DNA from: Cryoendolithus antarcticus
Lineage: Eukaryota; Ascomycota; Dothideomycetes; Cladosporiales; Cladosporiaceae
NCBI GenBank assembly: GCA_002077065.1
Contig: NAJO01000012.1
Location: 62,001-126,000, forward strand
DNA length: 64,000 nt
Reading direction: 5' to 3'
Numbering within the stretch: position 1 is the first letter of the stretch; each line of letters opens with the position of its first letter. The position numbers were made by a program, and so were the translations under genes. The notes under the pieces are model-generated. The model worked only from the letters and a program-made list of their open reading frames with translations, ran no database searches and had not been told where the DNA came from. Positions 41,073-51,700 of the stretch are shown here, piece after piece.

Positions 41073-41815
41073 TCATGGCCCCGTCGTCGCGGGCAGCCTA
41101 TCCGCCCCTGCCGCCACGCTCGGCACCGGCATCTCCGGCATTCTCGCCCTCCTCAAGCTCTCCTCCGTGACCCCGTCACTCAATTTCGTAATCCCCATAA
41201 CAGCCGGATCCCCCTTCCTCACAAACTCCCACAAACCCGGTAACTTATTCCCCGCCATGCGAAACGCATCCCGCACAACCTGCTCATGCACGTCTCCCTT
41301 TAGCTCAAACAAAATCTTACTAACATGCGGCCTGCAAGCCCAGTAATCGAAACTCCCCTTCCCCTTTCCCATCCGCTGATCGTTGCCGGAAGTGTAGACG
41401 CCGATGTTAGCAGCCACACGATGGTAGAGCCTGTATTTCGTGCCTCGGAGGCGCTTTTTTATGGTCTCGTCGGCGATCTTTAGCTGCGATGCGGAGATGC
41501 GGCGGTCGTGGTCCAGGAGTCGTAGGCCGTAGTCGCCCCATACTAGGGTTGTGCCGCGTGTGCTGCCGCCTGTGGGGACGCGGGGCTTGCCTTTGCGGGA
41601 TTTGGAGGATTCGCCGGCTTTGGGGGAGAGCCAGTCGAGGTTGCTGGGGGTGGAGGAGAAGGGGCGGAGGTTTGTTGGTATGAGGGAGTGGAAGAGGCCT
41701 GGGGTGTTGTCAGCTCGGGGGAGGGGAGAGATGGTGGAGGGGGAAACGCACAGCGAGGTCGCGGGGCGGAGAAGATGTGGGAGGGGTGGAGGGGAGAGAT
41801 GTGCTTGGCTGCCAT
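41073..41815 (-). CDS. MRPL16: Mitochondrial large-subunit ribosomal protein uL16m
   Basis: Exons 41815..41752 and 41698..41073, intron 53 nt (GTGCGT...CCCAG, with GAGCTGAC branch), phase 1, 229 aa. Exon 1 encodes MAAKHISPLHPSHIFSAPR, part of a presequence; exon 2 continues through RPFSSTPSNLDWLSPK. The L16 fold is clear: TKYRLYHRVAANIGVYTSGNDQ, then RMGKGKGSFDYWACRP, KILFELKGDVHEQVVRDAFRMAGNKLPG. The RMGKGKG loop is the diagnostic uL16 feature near the peptidyl-transferase centre. Reading without the splice gives a Pro-rich N-terminus and no good start, which supports the intron. It is divergent from RFC1, 248 bp apart. Confidence 0.9.
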
Positions 41816-42063
41816 TGTGAAGAGTGTATGCAACGCTGGTTAGCACCGTCGTGCTGTTATGCTCACATCTTTGCCATTCAATGCGGTCTCACGAAGATCG
41901 GACGTCGGACTCGGCGATACTTTGTGCCGAAAGTGATCGCGTCACGAACGCGTTCGAGCAGCTGCAGTGAATGGCAGAGACGGTGGTATGAGCTGTAGGC
42001 AGCATTGCCGCCATGTCATACTGACGAGACCGGAGATCACCCAACACACTCATTCAACCAATC
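41816..42063. promoter_or_regulatory. Divergent promoter MRPL16 / RFC1
   Basis: A 248-bp shared promoter region that contains an ACGCGT core (listed separately). Confidence 0.5.
41948..41953. promoter_or_regulatory. ACGCGT (MCB/MluI-like) site upstream of RFC1
   Basis: The core lies in the palindrome GAACGCGTTC, about 111 bp before the RFC1 ATG. This spacing matches functional MBF sites at yeast replication genes. Binding is inferred, not shown. Confidence 0.45.
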
Positions 42064-45000
42064 ATGCCATCCGACATCCGCTCCTTCTTCGGCGGCAAGC
42101 CCGCAGCTGCAGCCCCCGAACCCCCAAAGGAGAAAGAGACTAAGAAACGAGGCCGAGCTCGGAAAGTGGTAGACGACGATGACGAAGACGAGCCCTCCCC
42201 GAAGAACCCTGCAGCAAGCAAGAAGGAGCAAGCTGAGCCGGAGCCCGAATTGGAGGAAACAACAGCAGGCGACTTCTTCGGCAAAGACAGTAAGCCCAAG
42301 CGAAGTGCTGCTACTGCAAGACCAAAGACCCGTGGTAAGCCAGCTGCACATGATCCGGTGCCTCAGGTTATCATTACGAGGAATGGGAGTGCGAAGGGGA
42401 CGCCGAATGGGAAAGGTTCGGCGAGGAGCAAGAAGACGACAAGCTATGATGACATCAACGAGGATGACTTCCCGGATGATGCTCTGGAGGAGGACGCGGA
42501 TGATGTGTTCAAGGTTGCTGCGAAGACAGGGAAGAAGTTGGGGGATGATTATGAGGAGGGGACGGATGAGGAGGATGAGAAGGTGCTGAAGCCACACAAG
42601 GGGAGCAAGGGCAAGGCTGTCAACGGGAAGGCGGCGGGCAAGAAGGTCAAGGACGAAGATGGCGATTTTGACATGGCAAACACGGATCCAGATGATGTGT
42701 CCGTCCTGCATGACGACGATGAGCTGGAAGAAATTAAGAGTGCAAGGAAGCCAGCAACACCAGCATCAAAGAAGCGGAAGTCAGAAGCTCTGTGTGATGA
42801 CGAGGAAGGTTTTGCTGAGGTTGAGCGCGATAAGAAGCGTGCTACACCTGTCAAGAAGCCTGTTAAGGCTGCTGCGACGAAATCACCTGCTGCCAAGAAG
42901 CAGAAGAAAGACGAGCCGAAGGAGGAGAGTGCAGCCATGAAAGCCATCTTCGACAGCATACCCACAATCGAAGCACCGCCACCACCAGACAAGACAGAAG
43001 GCGAGGACGGCAAGCCCAAATTTCAATTCGGCCAGCACGCAAACTCAGCAATGCCAGCAGGTGCCATCGACATGTCGGACCTGCCACAAGGCGAGGAGAA
43101 CTGCCTCGCTGGACTGAGCTTTGTCTTCACAGGCCAGCTGCAGCAACTCGGACGCGAGCAGGGACAGACGCTAGTCAAGCAGTACGGCGGGAAGATTATG
43201 AGTGCTCCCTCGAAGAAGACTAGCTATGTCGTGCTCGGTGAGGATGCTGGTCCGAAAAAGCTGCAGGTCATTAAGCAGCATGCGTTGAAAGTTATCAATG
43301 AGCAGGGGTTATTCGAGCTTATCAAGCGGCTGCCTGCGAATGGCGGTGATTCTTCCGCAGCTGAGCAGCATGCGGCGAAGATTGCTAAGGATGAGCAAAA
43401 GATACGGGATGGTGCCGCAGAAATTGAGGAAGAGGAGCGTGCAAAAGCTGCTGCCGCTAAGTCAAAGCCAACCACGAACGGCACCTCGTCATCTGCTACC
43501 AGCAAGGGCAAGGCAGCTGCCGATGGTCCAGACAGCCGGCTGTGGACTGTGCGCTACGCACCCACTCAGCTGACTCAGATCTGTGGCAACAAGTCCCAAG
43601 TCGACAAGCTGGCTCGCTGGCTCCGAGCTTTTCCCAAGTCTCAGCGCACCAAGTTCAAGCTGCCTGGACCAGATGGCAGCGGTACCTTCAGAGCCGTCAT
43701 GATCCATGGTCCTCCAGGCATCGGTAAAACTACAGCCGCCCATCTGGTAGCCAAGCTCGAAGGCTATGACATCGTCGAGACCAACGCCTCGGACACGCGC
43801 TCGAAGAAGCTGATCGAAAGCGGCATGAAGTCGATTCTCAGCACCACCTCTCTCAACGGCTACTTCGCCCACGACCCCAGCGAAGTCGACGCAGGCAAGA
43901 AGAAGATAGTTCTCATCATGGACGAAGTCGATGGTCTCTCAGCCGGTGATCGCGGCGGTGTAGGTGCTATAGCAGCCATGGCGAAGAAGTCCCAGATCCC
44001 TATAATCCTGATCTGCAATGAGCGCAAGCAGCCGAAGATGAAGCCTTTCGACTTCGTGACCTACGATCTGGGCTTCCGTCGCCCGACAACAGACATGATA
44101 CGCAGTCGGATCTCCACGATCGCCTTCCGCGAAGGCATGAAGCTGCCTCCTAATGTCGTCAATGCTTTGATCGAAGGGACAGGAGCAGATATCCGCCAAG
44201 TGATCAACATGATCTCCACAGCCAAACTTGACTCCGCGAACCTCTCCTTCGAAGACGGCAAAGACATGTCCAAAGCCTGGGAGAAACACATCATCCTCAA
44301 ACCCTGGGACATGGTCGGTAAGATCTTGGGAGGTGGGTTATTCAATGCTGCCAATAAGAGCAGTCTCAATGACAAGCAAGAACTCTACTTCAACGACCAC
44401 GAGTTCGCGCCCCTCATGCTGCAAGAAAATTACCTACACACCCAACCACAGCGAGCAAACAAATTCTCGGGAGATGCGAAGCGGCATAACCTTGCTATCC
44501 TAGATCTCTCCTCGCGGGCAGCAGACGCCATTAGTGACGGCGACCTCATCGACCGCATGATCCACGGCTCGCAGCAGCAATGGAGTCTCATGCCCGCGCA
44601 CGCCATGGCTTCATTCGTCCGCCCTGCCTCCTTCGTCTACGGCTCCATGGCCGGCCATCGCACAGCGTTCACAGCCTGGCTAGGCAAGAACTCCAACCAG
44701 AGTAAGCTGATGCGGATGGTGAAGGAGATCCAGGGGCACATGCGCCTAAGATGTAGTGGAGATCGGTATGAAGTGCGGCAGAGCTATGTGCCGATTCTGT
44801 TTGAGCGGTTGGTGAAGAGGTTGGAGAGGGATGGGAAGGAGGCTGTGCCTGAGATTATTGAGTTGATGGATGAGTATTTTCTTACGCGCGATGATTGGGA
44901 TGCGGTGCTTGAGCTTGGCGTGGGTCTGGCTGATGCTGAGACGGTCAAGATTGAGAGTCAGGCGAAGGCGACATTTACGAGGCTGTACGGCCCCCTCCGC

Positions 45001-45386
45001 CATTATCCTCCTTCTGCATTTTTGCTAACGGTGCGTTCAGATACAACGCGCAATCCCACCCACTCCCCTTCCTCAAAGCCTCACAGATCGCTGCGCCACT
45101 CAAAGCTTCGGCGAAAGATAAGCCAGATCTGGAAGAAGCTATTGAAGCTAGCGAGGATGAGGCGCTCGAGGAAGTCGAGCCGAAAGACGACGAGGATGGT
45201 GAGGTTGATTTGAGTAAGGATAAGTATGTTAAGGTGCCGAAGAAGAAGAAGGCGCCTGCTGCGAAGGCGAAGGGGAAGAAAGTGTCCGCGACTGAAGAGG
45301 ACGACGATGAGGACGAGGAGGTCAAGCGGAAAGGCACGGCGAAGGCGAAGGCTAAGGCGCCGGCGAAGGGGAAGGGGAAGAAGTGA
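42064..45386 (+). CDS. RFC1: Replication factor C large subunit
   Basis: Exons 42064..44984 and 45041..45386, intron 56 nt (GTACGG...TTCAG, TGCTAAC branch), phase 2, 1088 aa. The N-terminus MPSDIRSFFGGK is a PCNA-binding (PIP-like) motif as in yeast Rfc1. A long Lys/Asp/Glu-rich linker follows. The BRCT domain is at about 345-425 (LSFVFTGQLQQLGREQG, KQYGGKIMSAPSKKTSYVVLGE). The AAA+ module has Walker A GPPGIGKTT at about 549 and Walker B LIMDEVDG at about 620. Then come the Rfc1 collar and C-terminal helical region (YFLTRDDWD, TFTRLYNAQSHPLPF across the intron). The extreme C-terminus is KAKAKAPAKGKGKK, basic and likely a nuclear signal. It loads PCNA on primed DNA. Confidence 0.95.
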
Positions 45387-46091
45387 GCGATCCTGCCGCG
45401 CGAGGTCTAAGGGCAACGTGAGAAGACCGCAGTAACAGCCTGCGGATGTCGACGCTGCGTATAGACGCACAGAGATGTATATATATGCCACTCTGGGAAG
45501 GAGACCTGTAACTGCATACATCAGTGAGAGAACCTCTACACCCCAGACCAGCACTAGACCCACCGAGCAAGACCCCAGAGCCCCACGTGAGCAAAGTGGA
45601 TACCACAGGACGAAGTGGATCTCGCATCCCCCACATCTGCGGGGTTCGACAAAATCCACACCAGAACCAACATCACCCGCTAAACGTCACCCGGCCCAAA
45701 CAGCAGCAGCCAGACGAGATCCCATCGACATCTGCCGTGCTTTCGCGGCCGTCACGATCTCGCTACACGATGCGAGTTAGATCCACCTGTCTCCGCAATG
45801 CTGTGGGGATCATGGGTGTGGTAAGTGGAGTCTCTTTGGTGTTTGATTGCCGAAGGGTGTGTTAGGCGTGCGATGCGCGTGGTTTGATATAGAAATGGTT
45901 GGACGCGGTTGGTAAGTTGCTTGTCGTTATTTCCTCAAGTCTCGCCGCCTCTGTCTCCATTACCTGTAGGTTCGGAACAAAAGCCGATACCAGGGAATCG
46001 TAGAGGAGGTTCTACTGTGCGCGATTCGGTCCTCGGTGTTTCGCCACGGGTATAACAGTACTGGTAGCACATATCTCGAGGATCACAAATC
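45387..46091. other. Intergenic region RFC1 to monooxygenase
   Basis: This is 705 bp between same-strand genes. Small ORFs are present, none convincing. Confidence 0.35.
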
Positions 46092-48114
46092 ATGTCCGCC
46101 GTACCCAATGTGCCTGAGGCGCTACAGCACACAGATTCCACCGCACCGGTTGCCGCAAGTCAACATATCCTGAAGAGCAAACAGGCTACCGTCGAGGAAC
46201 TCTCACGAGTAGACTCCAAGGCTACTACTAATGGCTACCATGCGACCAATGGCACGAAACCGGCATGGCAGCTGCATGATGTGCCGATTGAGAATCAGCG
46301 GCCGATCAAGGTGATTGTTATTGGGGCTGGGTATTCGGGGATCTATATGGGGATTCGAAGTAGGTCGTTATCTTCGGAGAGGCAGTGTATACTTCAGGGC
46401 TGACGTTGGTGGCAGTACCTGAGCGCATAGCGAATTGCGAGCTTGTGATCTACGAGAAGAACGGGGGAGTGGGTGGGACATGGTGTGTAATGACTTACCC
46501 GTTGCCTTGGATTCATCGATCTGATCTGATTTCAGGCACGAGAACCGCTACCCAGGTGCTGCATGCGATGTACCTTCGCACTCATACCAGTTCTCCTTCA
46601 ACCCAAAGCACGACTGGTCGGCGCTGTACGCTCCCGCAACAGAGATCCGGCAATACCTCGAATCCACTGCAAAGAAGTACGGCGTCGAGCGCTTCGTCAA
46701 GCTAAGACACGAAGTCACGGACTGCAGATGGGACCAGGGCGAGGGCAAGTGGCACGTCCAAGTCCGACAGCCCGATGGCGCGGTTATTGAAGATACCTGC
46801 GATATGCTTGTCAGTGCTCGCGGGAATCTCAACAACAAGCAATGGCCGAGCATCGATGGATTGCGGAGTTTCGAGGGCGAGATTATGCACTCTTCGGATT
46901 GGAACCAGAACTATGACTTCAAGAATAAGCGGATCGGCGTCATTGGTCTGGGGAGCAGTGCGATACAGATCATCCCAAAACTGCAGCAGGTCGAAGGCGC
47001 CAAGCTTTCATGCTTTATCCGTGGACGAACATGGATCTCACCTCCGCTTGGCCAGCACAGTCAGGATGAGCTCGGCTTAGAGTCAATCTATTTCAACAAA
47101 GACCAGATCGAGTCCTTCAAGCGCGATCCTCAGGCATGGATGAAGTTCCGAATGAAGATCGAGGCGGACGCCAACAACGTCCACTCCATCACACTGAAGG
47201 GTACTGAGATGCAGAAGGGCGCGCAGGCGATGTTCGAGCAAGGCATGCGCGATCGGCTGGAGAAGAAACCGCATTACTTTGATAGATTGAAGCCTGGCTT
47301 CTCTCCGGGCTGCAGACGCTTGACGCCGGGTCCTGGCTTCCTCGAGGCGCTAGTGGAGGATAACGTCGACTACGTCAAGGAGCAAATCACTCGCATCGAA
47401 CCCAAGGGCGTCGTAACAGCCGACGGCACCCTCCACGAAATCGACGCCCTAATCTGCGCAACAGGTTTCTACGCTTCCTCCGCGCCTCCCTTCCCAGTAA
47501 CCGGCCTAAACAACACAACCCTCCAAACTCACTGGGCAGATCGCGCAACAAACTACCTCTCCCTCGCAACCGACAATTTCCCAAACATGCTCATAATGCT
47601 CGGCCCCAACGGCGCCATAGGCGAAGGCTCCCTGACAATGATGATAGAATCCACTGGCGACTACGTGATCAAAGCGCTGCGCAAATTGCAAAAGGAACGA
47701 ATAAAATCCTTCGTCATCAAGCCCGCGCGCGTGCGAGACTTCCTGCAATACGTCGATACGTATTTCCGCGGCACTGTCTTCTCGGAGCAATGCCAGTCGT
47801 GGTACAAGAAAAACGGCAAAGGGCAGTCCGGCGACGTCGTCACGGGGTTGTGGCCTGGCAGCACGCTGCATTGCATTGAGGCGTTGAGGAGTCCGAGGTG
47901 GGAGGACTTTGAGTGGGAGTATCGGGAGGAAGAGAATGGGGCAGAGGTCAATCAGATGGGGTGGTTGGGGAATGGGTGGGGGGTTACGCAGTTGAGAGAG
48001 CCGGTGAGGACGGAGGATTTGTCGTTTTATTTGATGGATGAGTTTCAGGATCCGCCTGTGGAGGGACGGCCGGAGGAGAAGGAGAGCTTGAGGATTAGGC
48101 CGTGGAGTTATTGA
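46092..48114 (+). CDS. Baeyer-Villiger-type flavin-containing monooxygenase
   Basis: Three exons: 46092..46359, 46416..46482 and 46536..48114. The introns are 56 nt (GTAGGT...GGCAG) and 53 nt (GTGTGT...TTCAG); 637 aa. Exon 2 encodes only about 22 residues. FAD-binding GxGxxG is in VIVIGAGYSGIYMG near residue 80. The junction of exons 2-3 rebuilds GGVGGTWHENRYPGAACDVPSH, a BVMO signature. The NADPH site is VIGLGSSAIQIIP, and the second flavin motif is LICATGFYAS. These enzymes insert oxygen into ketones or oxidise N/S atoms in secondary metabolism or detoxification. No backbone synthase is nearby, so the substrate is unknown. The first 60 residues are a variable leader. Confidence 0.9.
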
Positions 48115-48775
48115 GGGGGGTGGTGGTATGACACACGGTTTGTTGGACTGCTACAGGATGTTGCACTTTAACCCTAGTCGCTTCGGCAGCTGTGGCGAGT
48201 GCCGAGCTATTTTAGATTGTGTCTCACCCTGATCCCTGCCCTGAAGAACTTCATGATGGCGGGCATTGCCAGTATCGAGTCGACAGGCATCGAAGCTGGA
48301 ACCTAGAAACAGTGTTTTGCGAGAGTGCTGCGACGGTCAACCTGGTCCCGTGCCATCGAGCTCCTCAGAAGGCAGACAGCGATGTTGTACAGGACAGAAT
48401 CGCGTGTTCACATCCGAGAAACAGGGATGGTGATGCACATCTCCCGCTAGCAGTGCTCGCGTCGGAGTTGGAACTTTGTGGTTCCTACATGGGACTGCCT
48501 TGTCGCAGAGTATTCTATTCGGCTGCTCGCGTCGTGCAGTGCTCACTGTGAAGCATCGATCCCGTTAGGAGCGGCAATACTTCTCGTGTGCAAGTGGGTA
48601 TTCTCTGAGCCACGCGACGCCATAACGTTTTAGCCACGCGCCATACCCCAATCCCCTTGGCTTCAACGTCCGACCTTCCAGTGCTTCATATCGCATTCCA
48701 CACGCATAATGTATATACTCGACTGCTAGTCGCAGTCAATCACACTCGCTACATCTCCCCATCTTTACCGGCAGA
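48115..48775. other. Intergenic region monooxygenase to DOCK gene
   Basis: A 661-bp spacer. No gene is seen. Confidence 0.35.
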
Positions 48776-51700
48776 ATGCCCTGGCGGCCCCTCCCCTCGG
48801 TCGCCTTCGCCATCTGCACATACCCCTTCAATGCCACTCAACCGCAGGACCTGCCCCTACAGGTCGGCGACCACACCTACATCATTGAGCAAGGCGGCAA
48901 GAGCGGCGACTGGTACAGAGGCTATCTCGTAGCTTCACCCTCATTACTGGCTGGTCTCAACAAACCCGGCGGCCAGCAGCTCGAGCACCGCGTCTTCTCT
49001 GGCATCTTTCCGCGAAACTGCGTGGAAGTCAGAGAATTTCTTGGCAAGGAGGCAGTCAGCAGTGATGGAGCGCCGAAGACACCTCCGACGCCGCAGACGC
49101 CTGGGGTGAATGGTGAGGATGAGACGGAGATCAGAGAGAGGCGGAAGAGTCAGAAACTGCAGGCGCGTCGGCTGAGTAGGGCGCTAAGTCGCAAGCGGAG
49201 TCACAGAAGTGTGGGAGACAAGCCGAAACTGCAGACGCCGGACTTGACGCAGGATCCTGTGCCGCGGAGTCCTGGAGTGGCTAAGCCTGCTGCGCCTGTG
49301 CCTTTGCTAAGAGTGGGGGATGAGACAGGACAGAGCGCAGAGGAGCCGCTGGTTGATGAGATTGCGTCCTGTCTGCGGGAGTGGCATGATGCGAGACTAC
49401 ATGAGCTGCTTTTGGCAAGGAAGTACAATTGTCTGGGTGAGGTTCAAGACTTGATCAGAAGACTGGACGTCAATCGCAAGCAGTTGATGCATGATGTGAT
49501 GACCTCAAAGGAGCTGAGTAAGCTACGCGAGGACGCTGTCTGGGATCTGGTGGCAGGCAACAAGCTCTTGAGCGACGAGGTCATTGTACGGAGTCCGAAT
49601 GACAAAGGAAGGATCTTGACTGCAGAGGACTCGGTGATTGAGATGACGAAGCAGCAGGCGAACATGAGCATACTGGATCGACCGCCGAAGCCGCCGCTGG
49701 ATATACATATGTTGTATCACGTTTTCGTCGACGTCAAGACATTCGTGTGCGAGCAGTCATACACGCAAGCGAGCTTGCAGGTTTCCGTGTACTCCAAGGT
49801 GGCTGGCGAGAAGCCACGACCTCTGACGGAAAACTTCACGATCTCTACGCCTTTGTCTGAAGCCGAGACTAAGAGTCCGGAGGAGCAGGCGAAGACTTTG
49901 TTCGTGGGGCTGAACGCCATTGATCTGTCGATTGGTAATGAAGCTGGCAGTGTGTATCTGGTCTTCAAGCTGCTGCGAGAGGAGCCTGTACGGACCCGTG
50001 CAACTCAGGAAAGTAGTGGCCACCAGCACCAGGCCTCTACGTCGAGCAATGTGCAGCCTCGCAATAGCCTCAGGACACGACGAAGTATGTTTGGTAGTCA
50101 AAGGAGATCGAACGACGCGAGGCCGAATACCGCGAACGAGGCCGAGCGTCCTGAGACAGGCATGTCGAGTGGAACGGTGTCTGATCAGTCTTCCGTAAAG
50201 GACGGTAAGACTGTCAAGCGGACAATCGGTGTCGGCGTTGTCGACATCAGTGACTTGACTCGCAAGCAGTCCGAAACGAGATCAAAGGTCACGATGTGGG
50301 GCCCAGCTCATTCATTCGATACTCGAGGCGACGGAGGTGAGGACTGGCAGGAGATCGTCCGTGAACTTGGCCGCAGCGTCACTCATGGATACACGAAGCT
50401 GGAACTGGTGAAGCGATTTGATGTCTCGACTACCGTCTTCGCATCTGCTGACCTCGACACCCTCGTACGGACGACGCCTACGTTGTTGTATAACATACAC
50501 CCGACCCATAAGCTCGGGTTCTCTGGTGCGCCGGACCAACCTAGAAGCGACATATACCTCACACTGACTGAGCCCATGATCCCTCGACACGCCCACCTGC
50601 AACATTCCAAATTCGGATCTGTGCCTCTCAATCAGCGATGCAACACAGCACTCGCGAATCTGCAGCTTACACTGGAAGTCCGCAAAGCAGATGGTGAGCG
50701 CGTAGAGGAGTGTATCTTCACCTCTTCCAATCACGAAGGTCATACAGCCTGGCGCACTACGGCAGTCGAGCGTGGCGAGAGCTGGAACCAGACTATCAGA
50801 CTTGCGATCCCGGCCGAGGACGTGCCTGGGAGCCACATTGTTATGAGCATTGCGGACAGCCCTAATTTCCCTTTCGCGCTCGCCTGGATCCCACTGTGGG
50901 AGAACGAAGCCTTCGTACGCGATGGTGACCACTCAGTCGCATTGTACGTGTACGACGAGTATAGCTCAAGTATGATCGGCGGCAAAGGCGCCTACCTCGC
51001 ACTACCGCCCTGGCACAACAAAGGCGACTTCACACAGGTATCTGCCGCGAGCGTGCTTCTGCGGACTTACCTGTGCAGCACGGAATACTCACAAGATCCC
51101 AGTCTGCTCGGCTTGCTTCGCTGGCGCAATTTTCACGGTGCCCAGCTCGTCGAGCTCCTCGAGCGCTTCCAGTACATTCCTGAGGTCGAGATCGTGAAGC
51201 TTCTTCCTGACGTCTTTCAATCGCTGTTCGAGATCATGGACGAGTATGCCAATAGTGAGGCATACGAAGACCTGCTTTTGTACAACTTTGTCGTCATCTT
51301 TGGCATTGCGAAGGATCGCCGCTTCGACTTGGGTAATGTTATTGAGCAGTATGCCACGACACGACACGACTGGCCGTATGCTAGCCAATGCTTGCTGCGC
51401 GCATTCCATCGCCTAATCACGAACCCTTTGGACCCTGAAGGCTCGCGAAAGCTGAGAGCGGCACTCAAGGTCGGGGACCAACTATTACGACTCATCATCG
51501 AGACACGCAAGGAGACTACCGACGCGAATGGCACCGATACGAACGGGCATAGCGAGCGACATCCGACATTCTCAGAGGACCTTGGGAAGCTATTCGTTGC
51601 ATTGATGGCGTTGATGCGCAATCCAATGCCCGTGCTCCTCGGCACACAGACTCTTGTCATTCAGCACTTTCACTCCTGGCTGCCTGAGCTCGAGTCTCTC

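Noticed and set aside
29116..48114. Possible secondary-metabolite cluster (OYE, lipase, flavin monooxygenase)
   Set aside because: The genes are spread over 19 kb with housekeeping genes between them, and no backbone synthase, transporter or pathway regulator is present.
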